NCBI GenBank assembly: GCA_050084515.1
Contig: CM114273.1
Location: 1,488,001-1,552,000, forward strand
Direction: 5' to 3'
Source: Blasia pusilla
Lineage: Eukaryota; Marchantiophyta; Marchantiopsida; Blasiales
Length of the DNA stretch: 64,000 nt
Under the pieces are notes generated by a model, which saw only the letters and a list, made by a program, of their open reading frames with translations, ran no database searches and was not told the DNA's origin. The position numbers were made by a program, and so were the translations under genes. This document shows, piece after piece, positions 11,501-22,440 of the stretch (position 1 is the first letter of the stretch; every line of letters starts with the position of its first letter).

Positions 11501-12340
11501 TTCATCCATAAAATGCTATCGTAAGGACATGCTCGTCCTTATCCAAGAGGTGCATTACCATAAACATGCCAAGTAGAAGTTTTAAAGATCTATATTTTGA
11601 AATATATGCATTATCTATTAATCTACAATTCTAGAGTGTTAAACGGGTTATGGGGGAAGTCAACGGATCTTAGATCTAGGAACACTTCCGCTAGAAGTGC
11701 ATATCTAAAAATACCTCCACTCGGATGGATATCTTACCCACAAAGTATGGATGAGAACAAATGAAGAATTCAACGTGTAAATAGTTTAAAAGCCTATAAA
11801 TGGTACCTCATAAAACGAAGATGGATAAGAATATTAGACTAAATAGTACTAAGATTGATATCCAACCCAAACCGTATAAATAAATACAAATGAGTACAAC
11901 TAAGGAATAAACATGTAAGCAATAGAAACAGTATGCGCATAAAATATTATTGTCATGTATTTAAATCTCTTATGCCATGCCATATTACAACATGGTTTTT
12001 GGGAAATTAAAGGATGTGCTTATTCCGTTGAAAACGAAGTTATCCCTCTTGATTTTATGGACTCGTTTTCAATGAAAGGAATTAAAATTGATAATCCTCA
12101 ACCGCCAACTTTATTTTTTCGTCAAATTACATAATTCTACCGAACAAGTTTATGGGGGTAATAGATAAGTTGATGGGGGTGAGGCCACCACAAGAAGTAG
12201 TAAACAAGTTCGTGGGATGACACGACTACTTGTAGTAAAGAAGTTCATGGGGGTGAGGGGAGGCAGGGCCACCTTGAGCGATATATCCGTGATCCACCCA
12301 CGTCAGTGGAGGACTAGGAGCACGATGGGTGGCGCAACTT
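8600..12340. other. AT-rich gene desert
   Basis: About 3.7 kb of strongly AT-rich DNA with no long open frame. The stretch at about 9.98-10.25 kb is enriched in GGATGG/GAATGG words, an imperfect simple-sequence region also seen near 25.03-25.2 kb. I see no RNA gene or identifiable transposon domain. Confidence 0.5.
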
Positions 12341-12342
12341 TT

Positions 12343-12348
12343 TATAAA
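12343..12348 (+). promoter_or_regulatory. Candidate TATA box upstream of GT92 copy 1
   Basis: TATAAA in the context TTTTTATAAACAC, about 470 bases before the ATG at 12815. The composition changes from AT-rich desert to mixed GC here, as expected for a promoter and leader. A GTAAGT at about 12750 followed by a pyrimidine tract and AG near 12805 could be a short leader intron, but I cannot confirm it. Confidence 0.4.
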
Positions 12349-12770
12349 CACATTCCATGCAGTCTGAGAATAATTGTCCCCGAATTTACACAGAAGCAAG
12401 AGCGACTTGGTCAATTGAGGGAGGGAGAGTCTTGAAGGGCTCCAAGAGAGAAGGAGAACGCATCACTTTCCGAATGCTATTCTTCATGCTTCCACGTCTC
12501 TGCCTGAGCGTTCGAAGCTCGATTGTAAGACACGGGACTTCGAGCAGGTCACGGCACCGAGTTGGATGATCATGCAAGGACGTCTCGCGATCGGAGGAAT
12601 TAAGCTCGGTTTGATTCGGAGCAGGACTCTTATTCACTGTTGAACTCTGTGGCCACGTCGAAACGAGGAATTGGTCTGGAATCCGGATCTACGCCATAGC
12701 TAAAGAGCTGCGATTGTGATGGCCAAGTTTGCTGCTGAACTCTTTCTCGTAAGTTACGAGTGAATTCTTT

Positions 12771-12787
12771 CTCTCTCTCTCTCTCTC
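12771..12787 (+). repeat. (CT)n tract in the 5' leader of GT92 copy 1
   Basis: CT dinucleotide run ending 27 bases before the start codon. CT-rich leaders are frequent in plant 5' UTRs. Confidence 0.8.
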
Positions 12788-12814
12788 CTGCTGGCGACTT
12801 GCAAGCTTGTCACA

Positions 12815-14482
12815 ATGATCGAATTCGGAGTGAGATCGACCATCCTCACTCTCGGATACTTCGCAGGGCTGGTCTTGTTCCTTCTTTACAATTACATGCC
12901 CTGCGCAAACTATTTCTGCATTGACAAGTCACGGGTGATGGCTTTATCACTCGAAGGTCGGGAAGTCATGAGGGAGTCGATCAAGGAGTTCTTGTCGGAA
13001 GAGCTGGAAAGGACAATTCCTGCAGACGAGAATACATGGCTGAACGGGACCATGGATGCCAAAGGAGCAAGACATATTTCGCATCTGGAGCCATCCCTGC
13101 AAGGAATGCTGAAGAATGTGCTGGATGAGCTCCGCCTGCTCAGATCTACCCAGAATCCTCCCGGTACAATCTCCAATCCGGATTGGGAAAGGGAGAAAGC
13201 GGAGGACACAGTGCCTGAGTTCGCAAATTTTGGCCGGTTCTTCCTGTGGCGGCTCGTGGTGTTTAGCACCTACCGTACTTCAAAGACCGACTTCGCTGTA
13301 ATTGCTCTGAGTCCTATCTCCATCGGAATGCAGAATTTCATTCACCTGGGTCCGTTTATGGATCACGAGAACGCTTGCATCTGGCGGGATCCGCTGAAGG
13401 GCGGACAATCGCCACCCCGAACCACAACGGGGGGCATGAATCTAACTTTCCTCATGGACACTCACGGGACAGCGTACGACGCGATCGTCGCGATTTGTAG
13501 CTTTCATGAGCCCGTCGGAAGCGATGGAGCTGGCGGATCTCTGCACCTTAATCTGGAGAAAGGCCGCGGCAGTAGAGTGTCCGAGATCGTCCTCGTCCAT
13601 CGCGAGGAGGCAGGGGAGTTCAATATTTCCCTCATGGATCCGCAGAGAATAGCGCCCAAGTACAAGTACGCCTTCTGCTCCACGCCCATCTTGTCGAATC
13701 CCAGCCCCTCTCTCCTCAAGCAATGGCTTATGTACCACCACGCCATCTTCAACGGCGACGCGCACTACTTCATCTACTTAATCGTCGACTTCGACGAAGA
13801 CACCATGGCCGTGGTCAATCCTCTCATCTCCGCGGGCGTGGTAACGCTGATCGATTTCAGGAAGCAAAAGGAGTATGATACTTGGTACTCTAGCCAAGAC
13901 CTCGCACTCAACGACTGCCTCTACCGCACAAGAGTCGTCTCGAATTGGACTCTGTTCTCCGATCTCGACGAGTACCTCCATATGGTGCCGCCCCTCACGC
14001 TGGATCAACTCCTGGAAGATCACAAAGAAGCGCCATGGATCGATTTCGGGAGTCTCTATTTCAAGCGGGACCTCTGCTCGCCGCCTGCGAGTGGCAACAC
14101 GACGGATGAGTGGGCGGTGGAGAAGATGGTCTTCCGGGATGAGCAGGCGTTCGGAGGGAACATGCACATCGGAGAATACGGTCACCGCAAGTATTTTGCC
14201 AATCCTCGCAAAGTGACGGTGGGCGGGATCCATAGAGCTCTCAAGTGGGAGAAGCAGTTTGAGGAGGTCCATGTTAATGCGAGCGTGGCCCGGATGAATC
14301 ACTACCGGGGGATGGTGGCACCGGATTTCGAGACTGTCAATTGCCAAACGATCATCAAGCCAGAAGATTACGACAGCTCCACGGGAGTGTATGGAATGTT
14401 TTGGAAAGACGAGACGCTCAAGAATCTCGTCGCGTCGTCTTTCAAACCTCAGGCTCAACAATACGATTTCTTCATATCCTGA
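12815..14482 (+). CDS. GT92 (DUF23) family glycosyltransferase, copy 1
   Basis: An intronless 555-residue protein. Residues 8-27 form one hydrophobic segment (ILTLGYFAGLVLFLLYNY), which predicts a type II membrane protein of the Golgi or ER. A stem of about 130 residues precedes the conserved core. Family signatures of GT92/DUF23 are visible: LLKQWLMYHH around residue 303, QDLALNDCLYR at about 361-371, the metal-binding DLDE at 383-386, then PWIDFGSLYF, HRKYFANPRKVTVGGIHRA and a late RMNHYRG near 493. Plant GT92 members include the GALS galactan synthases, but this protein is only placed in the family. Its donor and acceptor are unknown. The ATG is chosen because a membrane anchor follows at once and because copy 2 aligns from the same region. 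A close paralogue lies at 39.9-41.6 kb on the same strand. Confidence 0.9.
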   Translation: MIEFGVRSTILTLGYFAGLVLFLLYNYMPCANYFCIDKSRVMALSLEGREVMRESIKEFLSEELERTIPADENTWLNGTMDAKGARHISHLEPSLQGMLKNVLDELRLLRSTQNPPGTISNPDWEREKAEDTVPEFANFGRFFLWRLVVFSTYRTSKTDFAVIALSPISIGMQNFIHLGPFMDHENACIWRDPLKGGQSPPRTTTGGMNLTFLMDTHGTAYDAIVAICSFHEPVGSDGAGGSLHLNLEKGRGSRVSEIVLVHREEAGEFNISLMDPQRIAPKYKYAFCSTPILSNPSPSLLKQWLMYHHAIFNGDAHYFIYLIVDFDEDTMAVVNPLISAGVVTLIDFRKQKEYDTWYSSQDLALNDCLYRTRVVSNWTLFSDLDEYLHMVPPLTLDQLLEDHKEAPWIDFGSLYFKRDLCSPPASGNTTDEWAVEKMVFRDEQAFGGNMHIGEYGHRKYFANPRKVTVGGIHRALKWEKQFEEVHVNASVARMNHYRGMVAPDFETVNCQTIIKPEDYDSSTGVYGMFWKDETLKNLVASSFKPQAQQYDFFIS

Positions 14483-14895
14483 GTGCAGCATTTTCGTGGC
14501 TATCAAACTCCCAAATGCTTTCAGGTTTATCTTGACATAGTGCATGAGATGTCCGCGTCAACTTCAGGAGAAAGCGACTTCAATCATTGAACTAAGAGTG
14601 TTTTCTGAATTTCAGAGCTGGATTCGTGCCCCGAGGTCGTCATGACTTCCGGACTGTCAAGACTCCCAACCATAGCTCTAATTATTCATCGCGCTTTGCA
14701 GTTGTGCAAGTGAATGCGTGCAGCATGGGTATTAACTAGATTATCTCAACGATTTCACCTCAAGTCTTGAATCAACTTCCTTGGTGGAGGAGATATACTT
14801 GACGCTACTCGCTCTAAGATCCGATTCGAGTTGAACAGAATGCGTGGAGGTCAAATTAAATGAACGAAATGTGAATGGGCTACTAAGTGAAGAAC

Positions 14896-15141
14896 TCAGG
14901 TACCCTCTGATCGGTTCCACAGCGGAACGTGTAACTTTTGTAATTCAGCTTTGATGGAGGAGCCCGAGCTGGCATTGTGGCGCAGTGTTTCTAATCGCCT
15001 TTGATTTCGAGGCATACATTTATATGCGAAAGCCTTGGGATCAATTGACTGAGTTCCATAGGCAGATGCAACCTCGTGTTGTAGGTCAATGATGCTCAGC
15101 GTGTTCCCTTTTCTTGAAAGAAGCAGATTCCATTCTTTCAA
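14896..15141 (-). repeat. Segment shared in inverted orientation with 41.82-41.98 kb
   Basis: The reverse complement of about 14941-15095 aligns clearly with 41824-41975 (shared words include ATTGATCC, GAAATCAAA, TGCCAGCTCG and TCCTCCATCAAAG). Both copies lie a few hundred bases beyond a GT92 stop codon, but they point in opposite directions. A minus-strand frame here encodes IDPKAFAYK, and copy 2 encodes IDPKACANK, so it could be a remnant of a coding exon. No family is recognised. Confidence 0.6.
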
Positions 15142-17201
15142 AATATTCTCTTTTCTTCACAGAAGCAGATTACATTCTTTCAAAATCTTATTCTTCTCGA
15201 TTTTTCTTGTGTATTCTCAGTTCGTCTTGTTGCGGGTACTTTTAACTGTTATACTTTAAGATCTCCATGGGATCTTAGGTTCTAACGCGTACTCATGGGA
15301 AGCAAGAGTTACCTTTCCCGGGGATTCTATTCCTCTCCATTCTGCAAATGGCTCCGTGTCGAGGAGATGCTGAGGAGAGGCATGATTGTTCACATTCACA
15401 GTGAGTTAAGTAGTTAGTGATCTACTCGATGACTGAATGTTGCAATTCATCTGTACGATAAATACCTTATCATACTACATATGACAGCCGAAACTAGTTT
15501 AAGAATGTGTAGTCACCTTCATGATCCCGATCCATATTCACATGACACTATAGTCTCGTGATGACCTGAACCTGAAGGCACTTCGACAACATGCACGACG
15601 AAATGCACTATCCTTGATTAGTGCATATCCTTGAGGTATCCAGTAATATCTGAACTCTAGTCCAGAAAGACAAAACTCTCACCCTCTCCCTGCTGAAGTG
15701 TGCGTGGACACATCGCGTAGCCTCAATGGTCCTCGAGTTGGATGATAAATCGCCACTAGCTTCTCCGAAACCGTAGCCGCATTGATATGCGGCGCGAGCG
15801 ATCTCCTGTATTCTGCAGCATGATTTTGAGCTCTGGAAATCTTCACACCGTACAAGAAACGGAATTCTCGGGAGTGCGTTCTTCACACTTTACCATCGCC
15901 GGGATTGTCCCCTGGTGAACGCATCCAAGGCGACCACTGAGGACTATCTACATCGGTTGTCGTTTTTTCATCAATGAATGTCAGAGTCTCGGATTTGTAT
16001 GTGCAGGACAATCAACCTTAATTCCACCGGGAGTGCCATGATGCCGTCCCTATTGCCAAACAATAAAAGTATATCATCGCAATCATGGCAATGTTGGAAT
16101 TGAAAGGACCCACGGAAAGGATGGGGACACAAAGTTGGACCTCGGTTTCCTTCTTGACGTCAGTGAGGCTCTCAGGACAGACACGTAATTAAGAATCAGT
16201 CCTCTTAACAGAAACGATACGACATCTTCAAACGTAGTAAGCATCCCGAGCTCACAAAGCTGCCTCTCCGAGCATCCGAGACCCCCAAGAGGAAAAACCA
16301 AATAAGAAAACAATACCTTCAAAGATTCATCATCTAAGTGCAGAGCTGAGTCAGAAAGCCCAATCTTCCGCGAGGCGTCCGCCATAACTGCAAAGCATGC
16401 ACAATCTGAAGCCCTGCCTCCATAAGGTTACGACCGTTGCGTGAGAACTAAGAAAGAAAAGAAGCATGCATTACAAATCTCGTTGGCCCGCCTGACGAAC
16501 ACGCTTTCAGAAAACATATGCATTTCAGACGATATTGTAGCATAGAGTCTTCGTCGTCCACAACAAAGGAAGCGCAGCCACCGGAACAAGAAGGTTCGTT
16601 TCACCAATACCCTCTTCCACACAATCGACTTCTATGTAGGAGACGCAATGCCACCAAGCTACGCGTCCACACACACACCGCTGCTCGCGGTGTAAACCCA
16701 GTCAAAGATCTAAACGCGAATACACTATACTGTAGGAAAAAAGGAAAAAAGGTTCGTCAGTGACCCAAACCCCAAAAGCTTATATATTCATCGCCTTCTA
16801 AACGGAGCCAGCAGTCGATATAAGCCAGCGTACCCCGTGCGAGGCCGCACGATCAACGTTCGCAAGGAGGTCGTTCGCAAGGAAGTCCTACTTCCGCCAA
16901 CCAAAGACTTCTGTGACGGGAGACCGGATCAGTCCTACTCCCTACAGGACCGACGCCAGTCCTGCCTGGACTTACACCTCGCGCTACAGTAAACGTCAAC
17001 CTTTCGACGGTCAACAGATCTTTAACCTGAAAGGAGAAAGAAAATCATTCCCATTCCACGTCCGGCGAATTGGATGTCAGGTGGAACGTCCTGAGTCACG
17101 TAACTCGTCGGTGAGCTTTCCGAGAGCATATTCCGTCCCACATCCAGGAGGAGAGATCCTGGCGTCATCACTTCTCGGAGAGACCCAGCCAGAGAGAGTC
17201 A
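15142..17201. other. Non-coding stretch with no supported gene
   Basis: Minus-strand ATG-led frames at 15608-15886 (92 aa) and 16083-16385 (100 aa, containing RQLCELGMLTTFEDVVSFLL) are the only protein-like stretches. They carry no motif I recognise. TATA-like words occur at about 16781 (TATATA) and 16818 (GATATAAG). If a transcript begins there it would run into the minisatellite just downstream, but this is not established. Confidence 0.35.
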
Positions 17202-17480
17202 GTCGATGGATTCCGTAGAGATACATTCATTAATTAAACATAGTGGTTTACAGAGTCCGTCGATGGATTCCATAGAGACACATTCATTAATTAAACATAG
17301 TGGTTTACAGAGTCCGTCGATGGATTCATTAATTAAACATAGTGGTTTACAGAGTCCGTCGATGGATTCCATACATTCATTAATTAAACATAGTGGTTTA
17401 CAGAGTCCGTCGATGGATTCCATAGAGATACACTCATTAATTAAACATAGTGGTTTACAGAGTCCGTCGATGGATTCCAT
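17202..17480. repeat. Minisatellite, 57-bp unit, five copies plus a partial one
   Basis: Units begin with GTCGATGGATTC at 17202, 17259, 17316, 17358, 17409 and 17466, giving periods of 57, 57, 42, 51 and 57. The shorter units differ by deletions of 15 and 6 bases, both multiples of three, so the array stays open on the plus strand (a 19-residue repeat with the core HSLIKHSGLQSPS) and also on the minus strand (core DGLCKPLCLINE). Each unit contains the palindrome TTAATTAA. The plus-strand ORF has a real ATG at 17206 and ends at 17490. Whether it is translated is unknown, since a repeat with a period divisible by three opens frames easily. Confidence 0.85.
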
Positions 17481-17490
17481 ACTGGTTTAG

Positions 17491-19420
17491 TTTCTACCTC
17501 GTCTGGGTTTGTAGTGACTGCTCGATTCTCTAACATACTGTAAGTAAGTCACGATGGTAGCTGGTCACAGCACGGATTCGGATCATGCACAGTTGCGTCG
17601 CGGACCCGGGGTGGGAGGAAACTATGGCGGTCAGTCTGATTTCGTACGGCGCCATGAGAGCTCACGCCATCAGAGTTCAGTTTCGATTGCGCCCATGATT
17701 AATGGACTCACTGTCTACATGCGTCTGGAATCCAGAATCCAGATCCAGTACATAGCTTCGTACCATTTGGACACGTCACAAATTCCGCCCATTTGGCGTG
17801 TGTAAAATCAGATTACAGACGTTGTGGCGGTCACGGACTACAGAAGCTTACGATGCGTCAAAAAGTGAATCATTTACTGTCTTAAGGGATGGAGTGGGTC
17901 GAGTTCTGTGAAGAAGAAGAAAAATATAGGACGAAGGAAAACTTGGAAAAAGCCGCAGGAAAACCCAACATCGAGGTTGAAATCGCCTAGATCAGGGTGA
18001 AGGATGGCTTTTACTGTCCAGAAAAGTTTAAACTCAATTGTGCTAGGGACCAAGCTCCCTACAGGCACTTGTGAGAGCAAGAGGAGAAACCATTTGCGGA
18101 TACCATAACCAAAAATTTGGGAGAACAGGAGCAATATGTCTATAAAAACTGCAATTCCCATGATAAAAACATTAGAACTTTAATTTCAAGTTCAGATCGT
18201 TAGGTTCCTAGATAGGTGTGTGAAAGCTCTAGAGCATCATTTCGTACGAAGGACCTCTTAGATCTTTGCTGATGCCGCTTTTTCTTCTCAGACTGCTGTA
18301 AAATTCGTAAAAAAAAGGTCCCATAGCCCTCTGGGTTCCCGAGGACAATAAATATACATCATTCAATCATTCATTCATGCTCTCTTCGTAATCTCCTCTC
18401 CAAATCGTTCAGGGCCTCCAATGGCTTACGACTTACTCGGCTGGATCACGAGTCTCCACAAAGTTGGCGCCAAGTTACCACTGAGGAATGGTAAGAAGCT
18501 TTTAACTTTTGATCATCCGTTTGGAAGGAAGAGCTAAAAATTTTAATAATTCCCACTCATACCTCAAAAATAACGTTTTTCTGAAGAAAAATGAATCCTC
18601 TTTCCAAGTCAGAATGATTGATTGTCGATAGCGGATGCCCGTGTCTGATGAAGTTAGATCCCCAACCATGAACAGCATTTTGAAAATGTGCCTCAAAAAA
18701 CTGTGAACCATAACCAGTCTTCCAAACTTGCACACTCCCGAACTTCTTCCTGAGCGTCGTTACGTACAACTGCAGTTGTTTCAGGAGCGCCATTTCAGTT
18801 GGTTTGGAATTCCTGTCAACTGTCCAGAGCTTCTCTCCCTCTATCTCCATCTTCGACTACTCTAGCTTTTCATCGCTGGTCATTACTCTGCCTTGATTCT
18901 GGGAGCAACTACTTTGTTGAGGCTCTCGCTAGATCTGCACAAACTCCATACTTCAGTCTTGAGATGTGACTTGGTGTTGGCGCGAGTGGTGATGAATCCG
19001 GCAAGTTTCCTCTCGACTCATGCTGCTCTGTACGCAAGCACAAGTAAGAAGATGAATCCTGCAGAGTGTGGACCTGTTCATGTTATCCGATTGAGATTCT
19101 CGTATCATATCGCCCCACCGCAATGGATTTGTCGCTTCCGACTCCGACATTGTTCACTCCTGCTGCCGGCTTGTTGCAGGACACCGGTTCGTTTCCCGTG
19201 AATTAATGCGGATTCTCGCAAAAGCATTACCAGAATTCTCAGGTGCCCCAACGCGGTCTTCTGCTCTGGAGGTCCAACCCCTTCTCTCTCTCCGCCCATG
19301 GGCCCTGCAGTCCCGCACTTCCCACATGCACTAGACAGTCATGCATGACCTGGCCCCGCAGCTAGCAAACTTCTCTGCACACGTTCGAGTAAACCTTCTA
19401 CAGGACGAGGTTCCCAGGGA
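17491..19420. other. Non-coding stretch with one weak ORF
   Basis: No gene is confidently supported. The best candidate is a minus-strand ATG frame at 18557-18850 (97 aa, starting MEIEGEKLWTVDRN, with LLKQLQLYVTTLRKKFGSVQ). It could be a first exon, but no continuation or family is evident. Confidence 0.3.
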
Positions 19421-19930
19421 CTAGAGGAATCTCAGGAACTGGGGCACGTCGAGGCCAGCGCCCATGCTCTATGCTAGCTAGTTCTTGATCGAATAAGACG
19501 AGTAATCTTCCACAGCTAGAGGAATCTCGAGAGTTGGGGCACGTCAACGCCTGCGCTCATGCTCCATGCTAGCCAATCTGGGATCGATGAAAACGATTAA
19601 ATCTTCTGTAGCTAGAGAGGCGATCTCGGGAGGCGCGCAAGTCGAGGCCCGGCACCCGTGCTCAACGGTAGCCAGTGGTCGACCACGTCCATGGCCATGA
19701 GCATGAAATGAAACGCAATCATGCGTGTCTGCTGGAGGGAGTCGGGACTGGGGCGGTCATGGATGCTACGAGCGCGCGTTCTTTCTCGAAGTCGTAGAGC
19801 ATTCATGATTCGGCAGCCTGTCATGCGCTTTGGCTCGAGCTTGCATGGCGTCGTTTTCTCGAGTAGTAGGGCATTCATGGATCGGGAGATTCTCATGCGC
19901 TTCTGCTCGAAGCAGCATGGCAGTCATGGA
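19421..19930. repeat. Tandem repeats (three units of about 95 bp, then about 65-bp units)
   Basis: CTAGAGGAATCTC or a close variant starts units at 19421, 19516 and 19612. Each continues through GGGGCACGTC and CATGCT(C/T)TATGCTAGC-like words. Directly after, about 19780-19930 has diverged units built on TTTCTCGA...GGCATTCATGGATC...CATGCGCTT. Both arrays are degenerate and without coding sense. Confidence 0.6.
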
Positions 19931-21815
19931 TCAACAATCGTTTTTTTGCTCTGGAGGTAAGTAGACTACTCATGGATCAAAACAGAGCAGAGGTCAGTCA
20001 GACTTTGAGCACGATTTCGAAAAAAACATGGTCAGGTGCTCAACATTACAAACAAAGACGACCATTAAAAATTTGTGTAAACCAACAGTTATTGAACCAA
20101 AGAACCAATTTAGTTACCACACGACCCGTGGACGTGGCAAACATCCAGCGCAACCAAATTTATTTTTTTCAAATCTGGAGATTCAGTGAGAGAATGAGAA
20201 GCGCAGCATACCCAACAGTCCACGAAAAGAGAGCCAATGATACAAGAGAGGCTCAGGGGACCTCCACTGTCGGTTAGGTACTAACTGCAGCTTCCACTTT
20301 GACTTGAATCTTAAATGCACGAGTCTTGCTAAATTAAAAAAAATATTAGAAAGAAGGAAATTAAAGGGATTAGACAAATATAGTCTCATAAAATGTACTA
20401 CACACCTCTCTCCTCCCATTTATTTATTTATTTTAATTAAAAATCCACGTGTCACTTAGAAGCCAGGTGTCAACACATGACCTCTACCCATCCTCTTTTA
20501 TTTATATAGATTTTAAGTAAACTCATTTCTAAATAAAATTCACAAATTCGATTCGCATACTGGAATCGATGAAGCTGGCGGATGTTACAAGAGCGAGTCC
20601 TACACGTGTTGACCCCGCACGCTGTCTTCGGGCACCGACTCTCCTGGTTACCCGGTATGCCCTAGAGAGAATGATGCTAGTAGATTTCAGGTCTTTTAGT
20701 CGAGTTTAGGCCCTCAGGGTAGAAGCAGAGCTTAGCAGACTGCAACAGCACGCAGTGCTTGACGAATAAGGTTGATTGTCCTACTCTAAGGTTAATATTC
20801 GCCGAAGCTTCTAGGCCCAGCTGTCGAGAACTTCTCTGAGTAGTTTCTTGTTGTTCTCTGGGTTCGGAAAGTCGTTTGAGAATAGAGCGCGACGCGGCGC
20901 GAGAAAGAGAGCCTTCCCTGGCCAACACGCCATGGAAACCTTCTTTTCACGGGTGGAAAGAAACTCACGAGTGGAAAGAAAGGCAAGCCGGGATAAAAAG
21001 GAGGAAAAAAGAAGGTGTGGCGTAGCTATGGATGGGGAGTCGGAGAGTCCCATCTTGAGGACGGAAAGTGAGCGATGGCACAGATATTCAGTAGGATCTC
21101 TTCGAATCACACGGAACTAATGGATGGAATAGCTTTGCGAATGGAGTTCTGGCTTCCCACGAACAAGGAACGGGTGGCATAACTGGACATGAGGGATCTC
21201 GGAGAGTGTAAATAAATAATGCGGTCGGAGTTGAGTATAGGGTTTAGGGTATTATTATCGCTGATAAATAGGTAGGTTCCAAATATAGGAGGCTTTGGAG
21301 CCTACCTACAGGCAGTGGCATTGCCTGTAGTATCTTATGGTTATTCATGCAATTAAATTTTGAACTCCTTCAATGGCGTAATTGGCAACAATGAAGTTTT
21401 AAGGGCGTCGTTAATTGCATCATTTCATAAAGATCCTAATTGTGTCCATTAATAATAAAGAAACATCTTAGAGAAGATCTACTTTCATTAAAATTGCACC
21501 CATAAATAGAACTAAGATGATGCCCGGGCCATGCATTGGCTGGTCTACTCATTCTATTTCTTGTTTCTTTTTTTTTAAATATTCTATTTAAACGGCAGGC
21601 AATGCATGTGTTTGAACAAAGAGAACTTATATTTATTACTTTCCTCTAAATTATGCTCTCATTCTTCACATATATTTCAAACTTAGTTAGTTTTGGGTAG
21701 ATTTATGAATTTTTCACCACAATTCAAGACTTATTCCTAGTTAATCTGATAATAATTATAAATCATCCTTTTTATAAAATAAATTTTCAAAATAAGATGA
21801 AGAAAGACAACAACA
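19931..21815. other. Intergenic stretch
   Basis: No gene is supported. Overlapping frames on both strands at 20.7-21.1 kb contradict each other and lack motifs. Confidence 0.4.
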
Positions 21816-22440
21816 TTGTGGTGCGCATATATATCGTTGGTCATATCTACACCACACAACACCGATCTTCCCCACACATGGGTAGATCCACACATGTTCA
21901 GAAATCAACTTATACATATACATAGAGATCACACAACAAAAATAAATAATAGTAAAAATGGTACACCCGGCCTAAAATTCCATTCCTCAATCTACATCGG
22001 CATATCGAGCCTCATCCACCCTACGCTATCAAGGAATCCGGACGCTAGCACCCTAGTCTTATCTTACACACATACAAGAGAGGTGCTCCAACGGGCCATC
22101 ATGAGAAAGATGACTTGGGAAAGCCATCTTCCTCCCTTATATAGGATTGGGAAGAGCCAAAAGGCTCTTCCTCTAAAAATAGCTATCCTCTTGGTAACCT
22201 GTGCGTACAAGTTATCAGGGGCAGGTGACATGGTCAACAAGTCACCCGGCTGTGAAAGACCTCAACAGGAAAGTTGTGAGAAACGAAGTTCTTGACACAA
22301 TGGACCTATCCTCAACCTCATCCGACACCATGACAAAGTTGCACTCAAGATAGTTCGCTGGCTCTTACGCCCTATCCACGATAGATCTCGGCCTATCGGC
22401 TACTCAGATGTGACAACATCCCAAGAAGGGATGAGGCAAG
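21816..22440 (-). other. LTR-like or transposon-derived segment (tentative)
   Basis: The region has a different base composition (CA-rich plus strand, few stops), a TATATAG word at about 22140 and a 9-bp hairpin GGAAGAGCC/GGCTCTTCC at about 22150-22171. It ends near TGTGACAACATCCC (about 22408), which resembles an LTR end. No second copy is present in the window, so an LTR identity is only a suggestion. The 159-aa plus-strand frame here opens on TTG and is probably not a gene. Confidence 0.2.

Noticed and set aside
13778-14545. 255-codon minus-strand ORF
   Set aside because: It lies antisense to the GT92 gene, where GC-rich third positions leave the opposite strand open. No family motif is present.
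17202-17480. CRISPR-like array
   Set aside because: The units are contiguous 57-bp tandem repeats with no unique spacers, in a plant nuclear context.
21816-22295. 159-codon plus-strand ORF
   Set aside because: It opens on TTG, has a biased composition without conserved motifs, and lies in a possible LTR-like segment.
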